Origin: Hydractinia symbiolongicarpus
Taxonomy: Eukaryota > Cnidaria > Hydrozoa > Anthoathecata > Hydractiniidae
DNA: 64,000 bases
Direction: 5' to 3'
Assembly (NCBI RefSeq): GCF_029227915.1
Contig: NC_079882.1
Location: forward strand, 27,471,001-27,535,000
Below the pieces are notes generated by a model. That model was not told the origin of the DNA and did not search any database. It was given only the letters and a program-made list of their open reading frames with translations. The position numbers were made by a program, and so were the translations under genes. This document shows, in pieces, positions 22,701-35,650 of the stretch (position 1 is the first letter of the stretch; each line of letters starts with the position of its first letter).

Positions 22701-23500
22701 CGGTCAGTCAAGTAATCTTTAATTCACATGTTATAAACCCAACCAAATTAAAACAAGGATTTTCACAAAGTCTGAGAGATTTTTTTTGAAGCATTGTGCG
22801 ACCTTCTTTTTTTTTAAGAAAAATTATAAAGGCATTGCATATCGTTTTGACTAAATTTGACACTTAAAGTGAAACTTCAGTAAAATTAAAAAAGATAAAT
22901 TAACAGTGGTACCAAAATACTTATGACACCATGCGAAATGCTTTGGTTTTGCAATGTCCGTAATCTGAATATTTGGGCTGTCGAGCATTTATACTTTATG
23001 AAATAATATTAGGACCAAACGGTAAAAACAAAAATGTTTGTATGTAGACCTAAATTATCTTAAGTTTTTAAAAATTTATCGCCATAAAAAGATCTGATGA
23101 AATAAAAAAGCTTTTGCGCGTGTACGAAGTGGTATAAATATTGGGATTAGCCTGGAACTACTGACATACTGGAGGCAAACAGGCTAAGTAGTAAGATTCG
23201 ACAATCGGAAGAACGGCATACCATAGATGAATTAAAAGCTATACGAGTAATTTTTTTCCGTCTTGAAAATAATAAAAAAATCATTTTTAGTAACACCGGT
23301 ATTATTGTTAATCCAAATTAAAATGTTTTGTGATCTAAGCAAGATCTACCACGTCTCGGCGCAGACCTTGCAGGAAAGGATTGGAAAGCAATTCTTGCTT
23401 ATGCAGTTCAATCTCATAGATCTTGTTATCGAAACTAGACGAGGGATCGAATAAATTCATTTGATGTTTCAAGTAATGACCCTGTCGATTTCAATAAAAT
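22701..23500. other. Gene-poor stretch
   Basis: Nothing recognised. A 63-codon plus-strand ORF at 23263-23454 has no family signature. Confidence 0.4.
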
Positions 23501-23502
23501 CT

Positions 23503-23701
23503 TTTTTTTTACGTTCGAAATAAAGTATTAGAAGATAAACAAATCATTTACAAGGGCGAGCTCTTAAAAATTTGCAATGAAACTTACGAAAAGACCTTGT
23601 ATGACACTGAAATTTTACTTGAAGTGATTCAGAAACATTATACTGATGAAATTTCAATTTTTAAGCCGTCTATGGAAAAATTCACAACGGAAATGGATTA
23701 A
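23503..23701 (+). pseudogene. Unrecognised protein-like ORF fragment
   Basis: An open frame without an ATG runs into TAA at 23699. It encodes about 65 residues with a balanced, protein-like composition (KVLEDKQIIYKGELLKICNE, then EILLEVIQKHYTDE). It is more charged and less repetitive than chance translation of this AT-rich DNA. It may be an exon or a mobile-element remnant; no neighbour helps and no family is recognised. Confidence 0.25.
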
Positions 23702-26700
23702 ACGGAAAAATCATAGATTTTTTTAACAAAAAACTTCAAACGATTGACACGAAAGACACAAAATGAAAAGGTAATTATGTTTGCCACCAGAAGAATTTGA
23801 AATGAAATCAGAAACTCATCAAATACCTACCATAATTGGACACCTAACAGTTCCTGAATTAACAACACTTTTTTAAAAACAACACACATAATCACTATGA
23901 GAATCCCAATCAATGCTTTTAATTAAAGAGTTTAATGTGTGAACACATCTATGTACATTTTATCCAATATTTGTTGTAACAGAGCTACCGGTGCCTGGCC
24001 TACGCTTACATGACACACATGGAACTATACTTTGTTATACTAACCTGGGAATTTAACTTAACGCCTGAGCTGTTCATGTTCAACCTGTATCGTTTTTTTT
24101 TCTTTTGATAATTTGAGGATTTTTTGTTTGTTTTACAGTGTATTAGAAAAGGTCTACAAAATCGAACAACTAATTCTGAAAATATTTCTGCATTAAAAAG
24201 TTCTATCCTTGACATTTTTTGATTTCTTTTTAGACAAAACAGATCATCAAACTTTTATCCTCACCACTGTTCTTATTTCTTCTCATTCGTTTACCTGTTT
24301 GCAGTTTCATTGTTTTGATAAAATGGTTCTACTGAAAAAACTTGTTTAGTGATAAAAGACCCGAATTGTTTTAATGTGTTAATTGTTGTATTCTTATAGG
24401 ACGAATTTCCATTTTTTTAATTGTTTATTCTAAATGAGTGTATTCTAAAAAGTTCTATTCTCACTTAAAGTCATGGATAGTCTAGAGGTAGTTAAAAAAT
24501 GTCGCCTACAAAATAATCTTATCTGGTTATACTGTTATAAAAAATATTTTTACCTTTTAATCATCTTCATAAAACTGTATTTATGTTCTCAAATACACCG
24601 TCATCAAACCTGTTTTATCAAGTAAATGTGTCTATAATATCAAACTTAATCGTGGTTTATTTTATATTAAACATAATTCACGCTAACGACTAGTATTTAT
24701 TGAATATTCTAACTCATTAATTTTACATTATTATTCGCTAAATTAAAATAGATTCGCTAGATTAAAATCTCCATGACACATTAAATATACCTACTGTGCA
24801 ATTTATTATTAACACTGTGAAGCTCAAGGTCAAAGTAGTCGATAGCGCGCTATTTTCGCCAAAACTTGTGCTTTTTGTTCTTAACCCGCGCCGTTGAATT
24901 CAAGTTTTACGTTTTCAACTGGTCGTAAACGCGATAATTTCGCATTGTTTATTTTACAGCTCTTTCTACTTTTTCTTTTTATTTTTTTGTTTTAATTTTA
25001 ATGCAATGCTGAACGTTATGGTTATTCTGATATTTTAAGCTGCACATAAACTGGACATAACGAGGGGTTCATATGCTTTCGTTTTCTTGCTATATTGGCA
25101 CCTATTTAACACATTTATATTTATGATGTTTAGCTACTTGCATAGACATAGAACTAAAAGTACAAATATATAGCTACTCAGAACTTTATATAGTTTTTTG
25201 TGGTGCTAATGCTATACTAGATGCAAGCTAGCTAGCTCTAGCCTTTAGTTATACAAAAACCATGGCAACATTTTAAAGATTGTTAGTACAAGCAGTTGAG
25301 AACGCCATTTCTATATAACTCACAATCAACCACGAATGCAATCTTAATGACAGAAAACGTTCGCTTACAGGATTGAGGTTTCTCCAACCGATTCAGTTTC
25401 TTTTTAAATTCTAATGCAGAAAGGTTGGAATGTCGTGTCGCGGTCGTTATTAATTATGTACTTAAAAACAAGATAGTTGACAAATTAGGTTACCTGGCTC
25501 TGCTATTTTATTTGGGCTTAAAAGTGAGAGATAAACATGAACCTCTAATACACAGTTTTCTTGGCGTATTAAATATCAAGATATTGGTATCAGCTGAAGA
25601 ATATGAACAGTACGAATAGTTTTTTATATGATCATATGAAAGTGAATTATATAAGAAATATATACACATGAGTCCCGCGGATGCAAAAATTCCTCTCTGA
25701 GAAACAGAAAGTATTTTCATTTCCATTTTCAGTAAAGATCCAATACCAAAAAATCTTTACAAAGTCGTAGAATCTGTTATAAGTTTTGTATCCAAATATC
25801 GATTGTAAGGCAGAGACAACTGGATTTTGTGTTCACCTGATCTTTTACAGTTAATTCGTCATAAAAAGTGCAGTGTTATACTTATTGTGCCAAATTTGCA
25901 TCACCTAGATAAGACTAGTCGGTCAACCAGTTCAAATTCTCATTGGCCCATCCCATCTAAAAATGTTCACAACAGTCAACAAACAGGAATTTAAGACAGG
26001 CAAATTTATCCTAAAATCGGTGCAAATTAATTGAATAATACCAGTGGCTATATTATATTATATTTTCATTGTACATTTCCTAGAATTTAACCATTCAATT
26101 CGAACAACGTTTGAAATGTTCAGTTCTTAGAATGTTGGAAGGCAAATCGTGAGCGTTTTAAGACAACTAAAGAAGATCATCTACCAAATACCTAATGCTA
26201 TTGCCAAAATTTCAAGTGAGGAGTAATCTGAGTGCAATTTTGTGAAAAAATACATTGCTTTAAAAAATTATTTGAAAACATTTTTAGGTCATCTGCGGAA
26301 ATTATTACCCGTGTATTTTTTTATAAATAATTTTTCGCAAAATTTAATGCTAGATTTAATTTTATCATGTTTCTAGTTGGAAAACGGGAAGAAATTTGAG
26401 ATTTTAACCTTCTAGATTAAACAAAACTGTATTCACCGCAAAGTCTCCGCAATATCCTAACTCTAGAGACAGCCACGTAAATCTATTGCAGCGAATATGT
26501 TTAACTGTGGGTAAATATTCAAGTTAAATCCTTAATAGAATTAAAAATTCGGATGTATTTATTGTCAAAACGTTGTTTATTAATTCCTAATATATCTATT
26601 TAGCTATAAAAAACTATTTAAGCTTTAGAGTGTTTAAAACGAAAAAAATTACCATCAAGTAAGACACTTAATCAGGAAATCGTGAACTAGCAACTTGCCA

Positions 26701-27194
26701 CTTTCTTGCGTTTCAACTAGAGTGGAGAAAATATATTTGTAATATTTATAACGAGGTAAATGAAATTTTGGTTTTGGACTTCAGGAAATCGTACGGAGAA
26801 ACTCAAAAAACGTAAATTCACATTAAACCCGTGCTTACACAAAGTTAGCTTCAGTTTGGTTTCGTGATGAAGTCAGTTAAAACAGATTATAAAGATTCTA
26901 AGAAAAACCCCGAAAAAAAAGATCCCGTACTAGGTACATAAGAGAACATTTCCAAAATTATTAGAATTGATACTATTTTGTGTAAGTCAGGCCTTTTGAG
27001 CTAATAAATAAGACAATAAGACAGTAACCTGCTTAAGTCACGTGCTTCGCAGTAATAGGAAATGGCAGAGTATGATATTGGACACGATTTATAAAAACTT
27101 TTTTAAGAAATTCTTGCTTTTAAATGCTTTCCCGATCTCGCAACAGTAATTTCAAGTCTATTGTGATATTGTGATTTTAAAGAGTTTGTAACTA
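23702..27194. other. Gene-poor stretch
   Basis: About 3.5 kb of AT-rich sequence with no recognised coding region, RNA gene or element. Short ORFs such as 25425-25619 overlap on opposite strands and look like chance. Confidence 0.45.
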
Positions 27195-28013
27195 CAATAG
27201 ACTCTCGATATAATAAAGGAAATGGAAAAATTTATATCGAGATATCAGAAAAAATGGAAATTTTTTCCCAACTTTCCCAAAATCGCTAAAATTTTTGTCC
27301 ATTAGAAGGTCCTTTTGGAAAGAGTGTTGGCTTTTTCCTTGATAATAATTCTGTTGACAGGAATATTTTGTGAACGCGCGTTTTTAAACCATAGAAAAAC
27401 AGCTGCATGAAGGTCGTTGTTGGTACTCTTTCTTTTATTTGCAATCCAGGCAGGGAAAGTGTTTTTATTGACACCATATTCCGTTTTCATTGACACCATA
27501 TTCCTCAGCGATGCATTTGTTTGTACTTTTGCCCTGTGCAATTTTTTGCAGCGCTTTATATTTATCGGTTTTAGGATATTTACTCGCTTCATTTTTTTCA
27601 CTTGCTGTTTTAATTTGCTTTTTTCACCTTAAAATTGCATATAGTTCTTTGCGTTTTGTTCACACTTAGTTTTTAGATTATTTGAACGTCAAATGTTATG
27701 GTCCAAATAACCCAATTTGGATGACATTGCATTGCGTTTTCTTTTTTCTGTACGTAAAGTGCTATCTGCGTGGTGTAAAATTATTGAAAACATTGTGTGT
27801 GTTTTGGTTTTTGTTTGTCGTATTTTGTGGCGTTTGATATTTTGAGTTCGTTATATAGAGCTTTATTGATTCCGGGAACGGAAAATTTGGTTCGCTAAAT
27901 CGAGGGTTTGTTATATCGGGGGTTCGTTATATAGAGGGAATTTATAAGAGTTTCTTAACTTTGGTTCATTAAATCGAGTTTTTCCTTAAATCGAGGGTTC
28001 GTTATGTCTACTG
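27195..28013 (-). mobile_element. pogo/Tigger-type element, internally deleted
   Basis: Related termini CAATAGACTCTCGATATAA (left) and CAGTAGACATAACGAACCC (right, inverted) are flanked by TA (27193-27194 and 28014-28015), as expected for the Tc1/mariner-pogo superfamily. The right side contains several internal copies of a TATATAACGAAC/TAAATCGAGG motif. The 819-bp length is far below the 2-3 kb of autonomous Tigger elements. A remnant of the transposase N-terminus lies inside. Confidence 0.8.
27302..27601 (-). pseudogene. pogo/Tigger transposase N-terminal fragment
   Basis: The 99-residue ORF has the two-part DNA-binding region of Tigger transposases. The first is an HTH with the motif EYGVNKNTFPAWIANK (expected YGV.KSTIS.W). 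The second begins AAVFLWFKNARSQNIPVN, then IIIKEKAN (expected WF...R..NIPVSG.ILQEKA). It stops right after this, 300 bp in, and the catalytic DDE part is missing because the internal deletion runs to the terminal repeat. At best it could bind the termini; more likely it is dead. Confidence 0.78.
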
Positions 28014-28015
28014 TA

Positions 28016-29500
28016 TTTCAAATCGCCAAAAATGCGTTTTCTCCAAAAACGGGGTTACAACATTGTATTGTATATGCGAAACCGCCAACAGATAATAATA
28101 CATAAGAATAAATAGTGACTGTAGACATATCGCACAAAATGTGACACCGCCCCACGCGGGAAATTAATTTTATATTCTATTTCTGTAATATACTAAATAT
28201 TCGGTATTTTGTTTCGAAAATACTTAAATCTATTCGTTGTCAAATATTAATTTCCTTTGCGTAAAGGTTTTAAAGATATTTTAAAATGAAGTTTACCAAA
28301 AATAATAATGTTTGCACTGAGACTTTAGCAATTTAATATTAAAACAGATGATTTGAGTGAACCAATGAAACAAGAGAAGTTCCTATCTTGTTGGTAGTCA
28401 CAGGATATTGCCTAATAAGGACGTACCCTTATCACTTAATGAAAATAAGATTCTCAATTAATTCTATTCTGCATTGAAAACAGTTGTTTTGCACGGACTA
28501 TATGAAGTTACTATAGCAACGCATTCCAACATTGTGATAAGTTTTATATTTTGTGTGTTCTCAGCGGAACATTCTTTTTCGGACAAAACAAGTCATTTTG
28601 TGAGTTTTGTTGAGCACAAAGCAGAGCAGTACAGCAAGGTATCTACATTTTGTTTCACTTCTTGTTGCATATTATACTCTACTGTATATTATATAAGAAA
28701 CAGGATTGCATTCAAACTTTTCTATACAGATATTTGGATCTTGTAATGTGACATTACAACTGAGACAAAATATAAGAGTAAATTTAATAGAATTTGGCGG
28801 AAATAAAGTTTTCAACCCAGAAGGTTGTCGGCGATAAAATAGCTTAGCATTGGTGGATGTGACTTTATTTTCAATAGAAAAATTAACAATTCGAATCAAG
28901 TCAGTTAAAATCACTAATTGAGAAGACTTTTACAAGCATTTTTTTTAAGTCATTTTTTGAAATCTCAGGAATATTTTAGTAAGAATTTTTTTTCTTTGAG
29001 TTATTCATTGAATGTATTATGATAATCCTGCCATTCAGATGACTCACCAGAAAATGTAGTTGATTACCATTCAGTGTATGGTTACCCATTGGCAACGTGA
29101 AAGTCATACCAGAATAAAGTGAGAGTACTGATAAGAAACTGATCTAGCTAATTATTTTAATTTCGGGGTATAAAAATCCAAACCGAGATCTGCTGACATT
29201 AGTGCTGGTGTTCATGCAAAAATCTGAAAAAAAATTAAAATGCAGTCTTGAAGATAGATATGAAATGCTGTTTTTATGAAATCTCATGTAGCCTAAAACA
29301 TCTTATACAGACATGAGGTTTTTGCCGGCACAAGGTTCTTCCTGCCTAATGTGTAACCATACACTTAACATTGGCTACGTGTAACCATACCTTAAGTGAG
29401 TTAATTAACTTCATAGCATGGTCTAAAAACCATAAAAAAATTGTGCCATTTATATTTTTATATTTTTATTGTAGATCGCACTTAAATCGATTCTTTCAAG
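28016..29500. other. Gene-poor stretch upstream of the 8-cysteine protein gene
   Basis: No coding region recognised. A pyrimidine-rich tract ending ttgtag at about 29474 could be a 3' splice site for a 5' UTR intron of the gene starting at 29501. Confidence 0.4.
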
Positions 29501-30064
29501 ATGAATTGGATTATATTATTATTATGTTCTTTGTCATCTGCACACGCTTTCAAAATTAATAAGCATTTGAATGATATGTTGTTGGATGACGGAGATGTGA
29601 ATGAAGCAATATTAGACAGTAAGGTGGGCGATACAAAGGTTAATTATGGAGATGAATACAGAGATAATGATGATGAGGACGAGGATGATGATGAGAATGA
29701 TGACGACAGTGATAATGGAGATAATGCTGATGGTGATGATGGAGAGATTGATGGTGAAGGTGAAGGAGAGGGAGTTGAAAAAAAGGATGCTGAAAAGAAC
29801 ACAAAAAGAGGTCTGATGCTCGCCTGTGGTGCTACAAGAAGAGTTCATACAGATTGTTGTCCTGTTACCATAGCAACAAAGAAAACAAAGATGCAGCTCA
29901 ACTGTCATTTTGTGTGTGAGCGGCAAAGAAACCCACCGCACTGTGGATTAAAGGTGAAACGCATCTGTGAGCATAATACGATAAAAATAATACAAAAGTC
30001 TGTGTGTAAACCACGACGAGTGTACAAGACAATCCAATTTTTACTTCCTTCAGTGATACAGTAA
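29501..30064 (+). CDS. Secreted precursor with acidic pro-region and 8-cysteine C-terminal domain
   Basis: A 187-residue protein complete in one coding exon. It starts with a good signal peptide (MNWIILLLCSLSSAHA, likely cut before FKIN). About 45 residues of almost pure Asp/Glu/Asn/Gly follow (roughly 51-95), then EKNTKRG with a dibasic KR site. The last 80 residues are basic, with eight cysteines spaced C-x9-CC-x14-C-x3-C-x8-C-x7-C-x12-C. An acidic pro-segment, a furin-like site and a basic cysteine-rich domain suggest a processed extracellular ligand, antimicrobial-type or matrix protein; this is inference. I do not recognise the cysteine pattern as a named family. An even number of cysteines fits four disulfides. 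The ATG at 29501 is chosen because the signal peptide follows it directly. Confidence 0.75.
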   Translation: MNWIILLLCSLSSAHAFKINKHLNDMLLDDGDVNEAILDSKVGDTKVNYGDEYRDNDDEDEDDDENDDDSDNGDNADGDDGEIDGEGEGEGVEKKDAEKNTKRGLMLACGATRRVHTDCCPVTIATKKTKMQLNCHFVCERQRNPPHCGLKVKRICEHNTIKIIQKSVCKPRRVYKTIQFLLPSVIQ

Positions 30065-31650
30065 CAACAAGTCTACAATGACTACAACAAGATGAAGTTT
30101 ACTTCATTATGTTTTTGTAATTTTTTATTAATTTTCTTTGTAATTATCCGTCTCATTTTGTACAATCCAAGTTCCATTCGTATTTCAAATATTGCAGTGT
30201 GTTTATAAAATTACTAGCATTATCATTTACTTAAAAATAAGATATATAATGTGGTGAAAGATCCTCGGAATAGACCTTTCCCAACTTTTCTAATTATGCC
30301 AAACTCAATTAAAGAGGTCGATACCAAAAATGATTCTTATCTCTAAGTTCCTTAGCAAAAGGTAAAAAAAATTAACTAATTTGGTAAACATTTTTGTTCG
30401 TTAAGTGCCTCAATTCCGAGCAGAGACGGTCAAACCCTTTATATAGCCGAGTTTTCCAAGGATAGCCTCGTTTTCAAAATAATTATTATCTTCAAATCTA
30501 AATAAAATCCAACCAGAATATTATACTGCTCTAAAAACTACATTTTTCATGATAATTTAATATTCTATCTGAATATCCTTATTTGAAGAGCACAGAATCA
30601 TTATAAAATTTTGGATGACGTTGTAATTTTTATAAGGTATATTATTATTAGTCTCAATCGTTGCACATAACAAACAAAAAATAATTAAACATGTTTTTTA
30701 AACGAGCTTCCGACCAGAGTCATGATCACATTTACATATTTTGTGAACAAACTACCCAAAAAGATAAAAGGCAATAAATGACACACACTCCAACAACAGA
30801 CATAGAGGCTAGCCATGTAAAAGTTGCACATCACTCTCTCATAGACAGTAATAAGGTTGCACAAAAATTTTACTATATCAATTTTGTCGGTGCGAAATCC
30901 TTAAAACCTCTTAAAGGAGAGCCAGTATAGAGCCTGGATGACCGACAATGGTAATCCAGTCTGTATATACGTTGGAACTTGAAATTAGAGAGTGAATTTT
31001 TTAATTTCAACTTGTAGAAATTTAAATAAACATCAACAGATTTTAATTGGATGCACAATCGATACTTCGTATGTTCTATGTTCAGTACTGTTGTTTAGGA
31101 GTCTGTACGTTGCACTGTGTGTCACGTGCTGGTATATAAAAACCTGTATCTCTGTATTTTGAGTTTATCTCGAACGGTCAATACGAAAGGTGAAGTAGTA
31201 TTTCCTACGTGAAACTTCATAACAGTTCTTTCAAAGAAGTTTAGTAAAATCTGGTAGAGATTTGAGTGAGGATAAGACTTTAAAAAATCCGAGAATGTCT
31301 GAAGGATATACAGCTGACGTAGAAGCCTACTAATTCTTTATCGTATTTATAAATTACCTCTGACTGGGTGTTTAATTTAACAGTTAAGACATATGTAGTA
31401 CATCCCTTAAAATTTCCTTCGCGCTTTGTAATCGAAACTCAAAACTCATTTTGTCGCACTTTGTAATCCTCCGACCTGCCACACTTGCTAATTCTATCTT
31501 GTCGCACTTTGTAATCCTCGGTATTTCTGAGATAAAATTATACGTTATATTTCTGTGATAAAATACATTGAGAGTACTTTTGGTAGAATACTTTTGGTGA
31601 CGTAGCATACTTTTTCGAAAAGCTTTTTGTATATATATATATATGTGTAT
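30065..31650. other. Gene-poor stretch with short direct repeats
   Basis: No coding region recognised. A 21-bp unit (TTGTCGCACTTTGTAATCCTC) occurs at 31451-31471 and 31499-31519, with a partial third copy (CTTTGTAATC) near 31423. Confidence 0.45.
31451..31519. repeat. Direct repeat of 21 bp, 48-bp spacing
   Basis: Two identical copies of TTGTCGCACTTTGTAATCCTC start 48 bp apart. They lie about 150 bp upstream of a retroelement ORF tail and may be part of its sequence or a local duplication. Confidence 0.65.
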
Positions 31651-31671
31651 ATAGAATCATACAAACTGAAA

Positions 31672-31911
31672 ATAGTGCGTTCATACCACTCGTTTTTAGC
31701 GCTACTGGAGGAATGGGACGGGAGTATCGTAGATTTTACGCTAAGTTAGGACAGCATATATCGCTAAAAAAGAACAACGAATATAGGGCAACTGTTAGTT
31801 ATGTACGAACAAGAGTTAATTACAGTCTGCTGAGATCGAGGAAATTCTGCTCATCCGTGGATCACGTACGCACAAAAAGAGGAGATTTATCGAGATGCTC
31901 GATATCTAACT
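31672..31911 (+). pseudogene. C-terminal fragment of a retrotransposon polyprotein
   Basis: The open frame reads FIPLVFSATGGMGRE, FYAKLGQHISLKK, VSYVRTRVNYSLLRS and ends in a stop after CSISN. The PLVF...GGMG...FYKRL...YS.V.SW.R..L.FSLLRS pattern is a recurrent C-terminal block of reverse-transcriptase-bearing elements in cnidarian and other invertebrate genomes. The assignment comes from that remembered pattern only. No RT is seen upstream, so it is a 5'-truncated piece. Confidence 0.55.
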
Positions 31912-31914
31912 AGC

Positions 31915-33100
31915 GCAAAAGCAGATGCTCTCCGATAACTCAATCCTGATTATTTCTAGAACTGTAGTGTCAACTGTTAAATGTTTAGTGTTATCTTTCC
32001 ACGACTAATGTCTCCTGTTCTATCTGTAGTTTTTTCATTGTAATGATGTGGTTCTCTTTGAATTTAGCAATGGTAACACGCACCGCATACTTATTAACAG
32101 TTGTAAAGGGTTATTATATTAGAATATGTAAGAACATGGTTTTCTTCGCCGCAAAAAAAAAAAAAAACTTGTCTCAACAAGTCAACTTTCCAAAGCTGCT
32201 ACAAGACAGGCTTCACAATTAAGCAGGCCTTGTGGAAAGCGACTTATAAATGCTTTCGTCGACCAATGAATACCAAGCGAAGAATTCCAAGCCAAATCTA
32301 TGCAGGTCCAACCACACGAAAAGATGTCGTAATGTAACTAATCTACGGCAAGGAATCCAAAAATCGAAAAGTGGAAAAGTTGGAAAAGTTGGAAAAGTAA
32401 GGGAGGCACAAGGGCTCTAACTATAGTGCTAAGGCTTTCGTTATAGGAATTGAGGGCTATCACTCTTGTAGTTGGTGTGGCTCTCTAACATATAGGGTTG
32501 AACGGTTCTTTCATCACACCCCTGACAGTTTTATTAAAACGTCTCAATTTACCAAGCGGTTTCGAGAAAGTGCCCAAGCTTTCAGATAAAAAATCTAAAA
32601 ATCAATGAAATGGATAATTAAAACCCTTGTAAACCTAAAGAAAAAGGGGTACTTACATCCAGTTGGCTAACTATTAACCAAACTAAAAACTTTGCTTTTC
32701 TAGTAGCTAGCTCTAACTACTCTATTGCTAGCTTGGTGACTAGACAAAGACATCTGCAGATCAGCTAAAAAACACCAGCTAGCTAATCAAAATACAATAA
32801 TTCTTACCTCATATCAAGTATACTAAACTACTCTGGAATTTCCACCAACAAGCAGTCAAATGACGATTCAGTTCAAGCAGAATTCAAAGTGCTTTTGGTT
32901 ATAGTCCAAAGCAATGGCCAAGAAACGTAAAATACTACAGGGTCGTGGAAGATCAGATTATTTAAATCTGTATTCTTATTAGTTGTAAACGAAACGAAGC
33001 CTTGCTATTGGCTTTTCAGGTAATAACAATTTTAGCCTAGATATCACAACCCCGTACGTCCAGCCTAGCTGCACTGTCTCTATCTCTCTAACTTCTTTAA
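31915..33100. other. Gene-poor stretch
   Basis: No coding region recognised. A short tandem of GGAAAAGTT units lies at about 32370-32400. Confidence 0.4.
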
Positions 33101-35650
33101 AGCAATTTTAAAGATTCGGCTTTGCGTAGCGTTCGGCGGAATTCAACGATATGGGAGCCGGTACAATGTATGACTTGGTTGGAAATGACAATAAATTTAG
33201 TAGAAAATACTTACAAAATTAATCCAGAACGTATCTCATCCATAATTATAACAGATAAATTTCTATTAAAAAGCCCTTACACTACTGCAAGATTGTTGTT
33301 GACTGTTGATCGTTTAACAGGAAAAATTGCTTTAACAAAATTTTTGTTATCAAATATAGTCAGATTAAAAACGCGTTCTCTATACAATGCAATCGACGAT
33401 CAGTTATCATGGGACAGTAGATTGAACATTCTTAATTATCCCGAAGCGCATAAAGAGATTTTTTCTTAGAGAGACACTATTATTATTATTAGACTATTAT
33501 TTCGAATATTTATACAGGATATAGCCACTTTAGTGTAGGAAAAACTGTTATCAATGTAGGTCCTGTGTTCGGAATGTACACATTAAGTATACACCGGTAA
33601 TACCTACCCAATTTCCCTCACATGGCACGGGTTGACCCGTAGCTGTGGTAAAGGCACTTGCTAAATATGCCCGCGCTGTGGACTGAACCACAGACCTTGT
33701 GATTGCGAACTCTATAACCACAAGGCCACACGCCACTTTAATCACACTTAATGTTAAAAAACTAATTGTGGACCATTCAAAAGCGAAGATTATTGTTTGT
33801 TCTGATGCAAGTAACAAAGGCCTAGGAGCCTCTTTGGAGAGTCAAAATGGGTTAGTTAACGAAAATATCTGTCACAAAATTTTCAACCAACTTGAGAGTG
33901 TAAAGAGCTCTACGTTTAAAAGCGTGTGGAAGTCGTTTTAGAAACACCTGTATTTCTGGGAGAACAGATAACGAAGCAGCAATGTACGTAAGTAAAAATG
34001 GAATTAGCAAACCTGATTTACAAAAACTAACTTTATTGATTTGTAGTCATATAAAATACTTTAATATTTCGTTAGACGCTACGTGGGTTCCTAGGGAACT
34101 TAACGTGAAAGTGGACTATTTTTCAAAACATTGGTTGATCCTGATGATTGAGAAATAACTCCAAATTTTTTCGTATTTCTGAACACTAAATGGTCCCCAT
34201 TTACCATCGACAGGTTGGCTAATTTTAATAACAAAAAGGTTGACCGTTTTAACTCAAAATATCTCGTACCTGGTACAGAGGCTGTAGATGCTTTTCCTCA
34301 AGATTGGTTATCTTCTTGTATTTCTTCTGATCAATCTGATAAACCGTATTAAATCTTCGAACGAATGCTTAATTTACTGCATTGGCCTGCACAATTTTGG
34401 CCTCTCCTGCACAATGGAAATGGTTACAAGGAATTTATCCATGACTATTGGTTTGGGAGCAATACTTCTGGGATCTGGAAACAAGGACATTTTAAAGATT
34501 CTTTGTTGGGCTCTTCTAGATGTAAAGTAGGCATTGTTGCTTTTAAAGTCAATTACTGACTTCGCAATAACTAAAATATAATTGAATGGGGTTCAAACAA
34601 TTTGAATGTTGAAAACTAGGTCTTCGAGAGAACAGGTTCTCAATTTTTAAAACTAGATTTTCTGGTTTTTAGCTTTGAAAAAATGCACAACTTAAGTCTC
34701 TTGCTGAAAAGTTGGACGACGTGCTTCAACATGCTCGTGCAGAGAACACAATAAAAAATAACAATTTTATTTCAGTAAATGGAGAAAATGGTGCGACCAG
34801 TTTTCGAAAGTCCTTCCATTGCCATCGAAACCCGAACATGTTGTCTTGTTCCTTGTCAGCCTAATACAGTCAGGTGAATCTTTTAATGCTATCAAAAGTA
34901 GCCATTACGCAATAACATATTTTCACAATATTTCTAGCTACGCAGATCCTACAAATACGATATTGTCTGCATATATTTTGAATCCAGCTGAACGAATCTG
35001 CCACCATCCGAAAAAGAGGAAACAAGTTGTCACTGTAGATCAGATCCACGAAATTTATAAAACGCTGAAAGGCGACAATATTACTTTATTAGACCTTCGA
35101 AACTTCACGATGATGATATTAGCATTTGCTGGCTTTCTTAAATATACGAGGTTATAATTCTAAAACTGTCAGACGTTAATTTCAAAGCATCCTATGACAA
35201 GCTTTTTATTGAAAAATCGAAAACCGATCAATTTCGTGACGGATTCTGGTTGCTTATTTCCAAAACTTCTTCTGGCATATGTCCTGTTAAAATTCTAGAA
35301 AGTGTATAAACATGGCCTGCATCAACGATGCAGAAGAGTTTCTTTTCCGGCCAATGAACTTTTGCAAAACATCTGCAACACATTGCATCAGAAAAAAAAT
35401 ACACCATTTCACATTCAACAGCTAGATCTGCAATCCTGAAATACATTAAAGATATCAGGTTAGACGAGAAACTGTTTGGGACGCATAGCTTCCGGCGAGG
35501 TGGTGCTACTGTAGCAGCCAAAAAAGACATGTAAATGATCGCCTCTTTCAAGATCATGGCAGATGGAAATCTGTAATTGCAAAAAACGGTTATGTGGACG
35601 ATAGTATTGAGAATTTGCTATTTGTGTCATTAGGGCTAGACCTGTAAATA
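33101..35650 (+). pseudogene. DIRS/Ngaro-type retroelement remnant: RT thumb, RNase H and tyrosine recombinase
   Basis: About 33145-33469 has WEPVQCMTWLEM and INPERISSI...LLKSPYTTARLL, the RT-to-RNase H linker. RNase H follows the SINE insertion (IIVCSDASNKGLGASLE at about 33790 and TWVPRELNVKVDYFSK at about 34085). A conserved linker (DRFNSKYLVPGTEAVDAFPQ, then HWPAQFWPLL) precedes the recombinase. The recombinase (34819-35640) has KRKQVVTVDQIHEIYKTL, an Arg in GFLKYTRL, the His-Arg box GTHSFRRGGAT at about 35478 and a catalytic-tyrosine region HGRWKSVIAKNGYVDDS. This order is diagnostic for tyrosine-recombinase retroelements. Several frameshifts and stops show it is dead. Direct or split terminal repeats were not found. 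Confidence 0.82.
33533..33731 (-). repeat. tRNA-derived SINE with 9-bp target-site duplication
   Basis: On the minus strand the repeat begins TGTGGCCTTGTGGTTATAG (A box TGGCCTTGTGG), followed by a B box, GGTTCAGTCCA, the two internal RNA polymerase III promoter boxes. About 130 bp of tRNA-unrelated body follow. It is flanked by GCCACTTTA at 33524-33532 and again at 33732-33740. It lies inside the retroelement remnant, between the RT thumb and RNase H, so it inserted after that element. A diverged relative is at 7322-7520. Confidence 0.85.

Noticed and set aside
29612-29941. 109-codon minus-strand ORF rich in Ile/Val
   Set aside because: Antisense of the acidic GAT/GAC-rich stretch of the secreted protein; composition explains the open frame.
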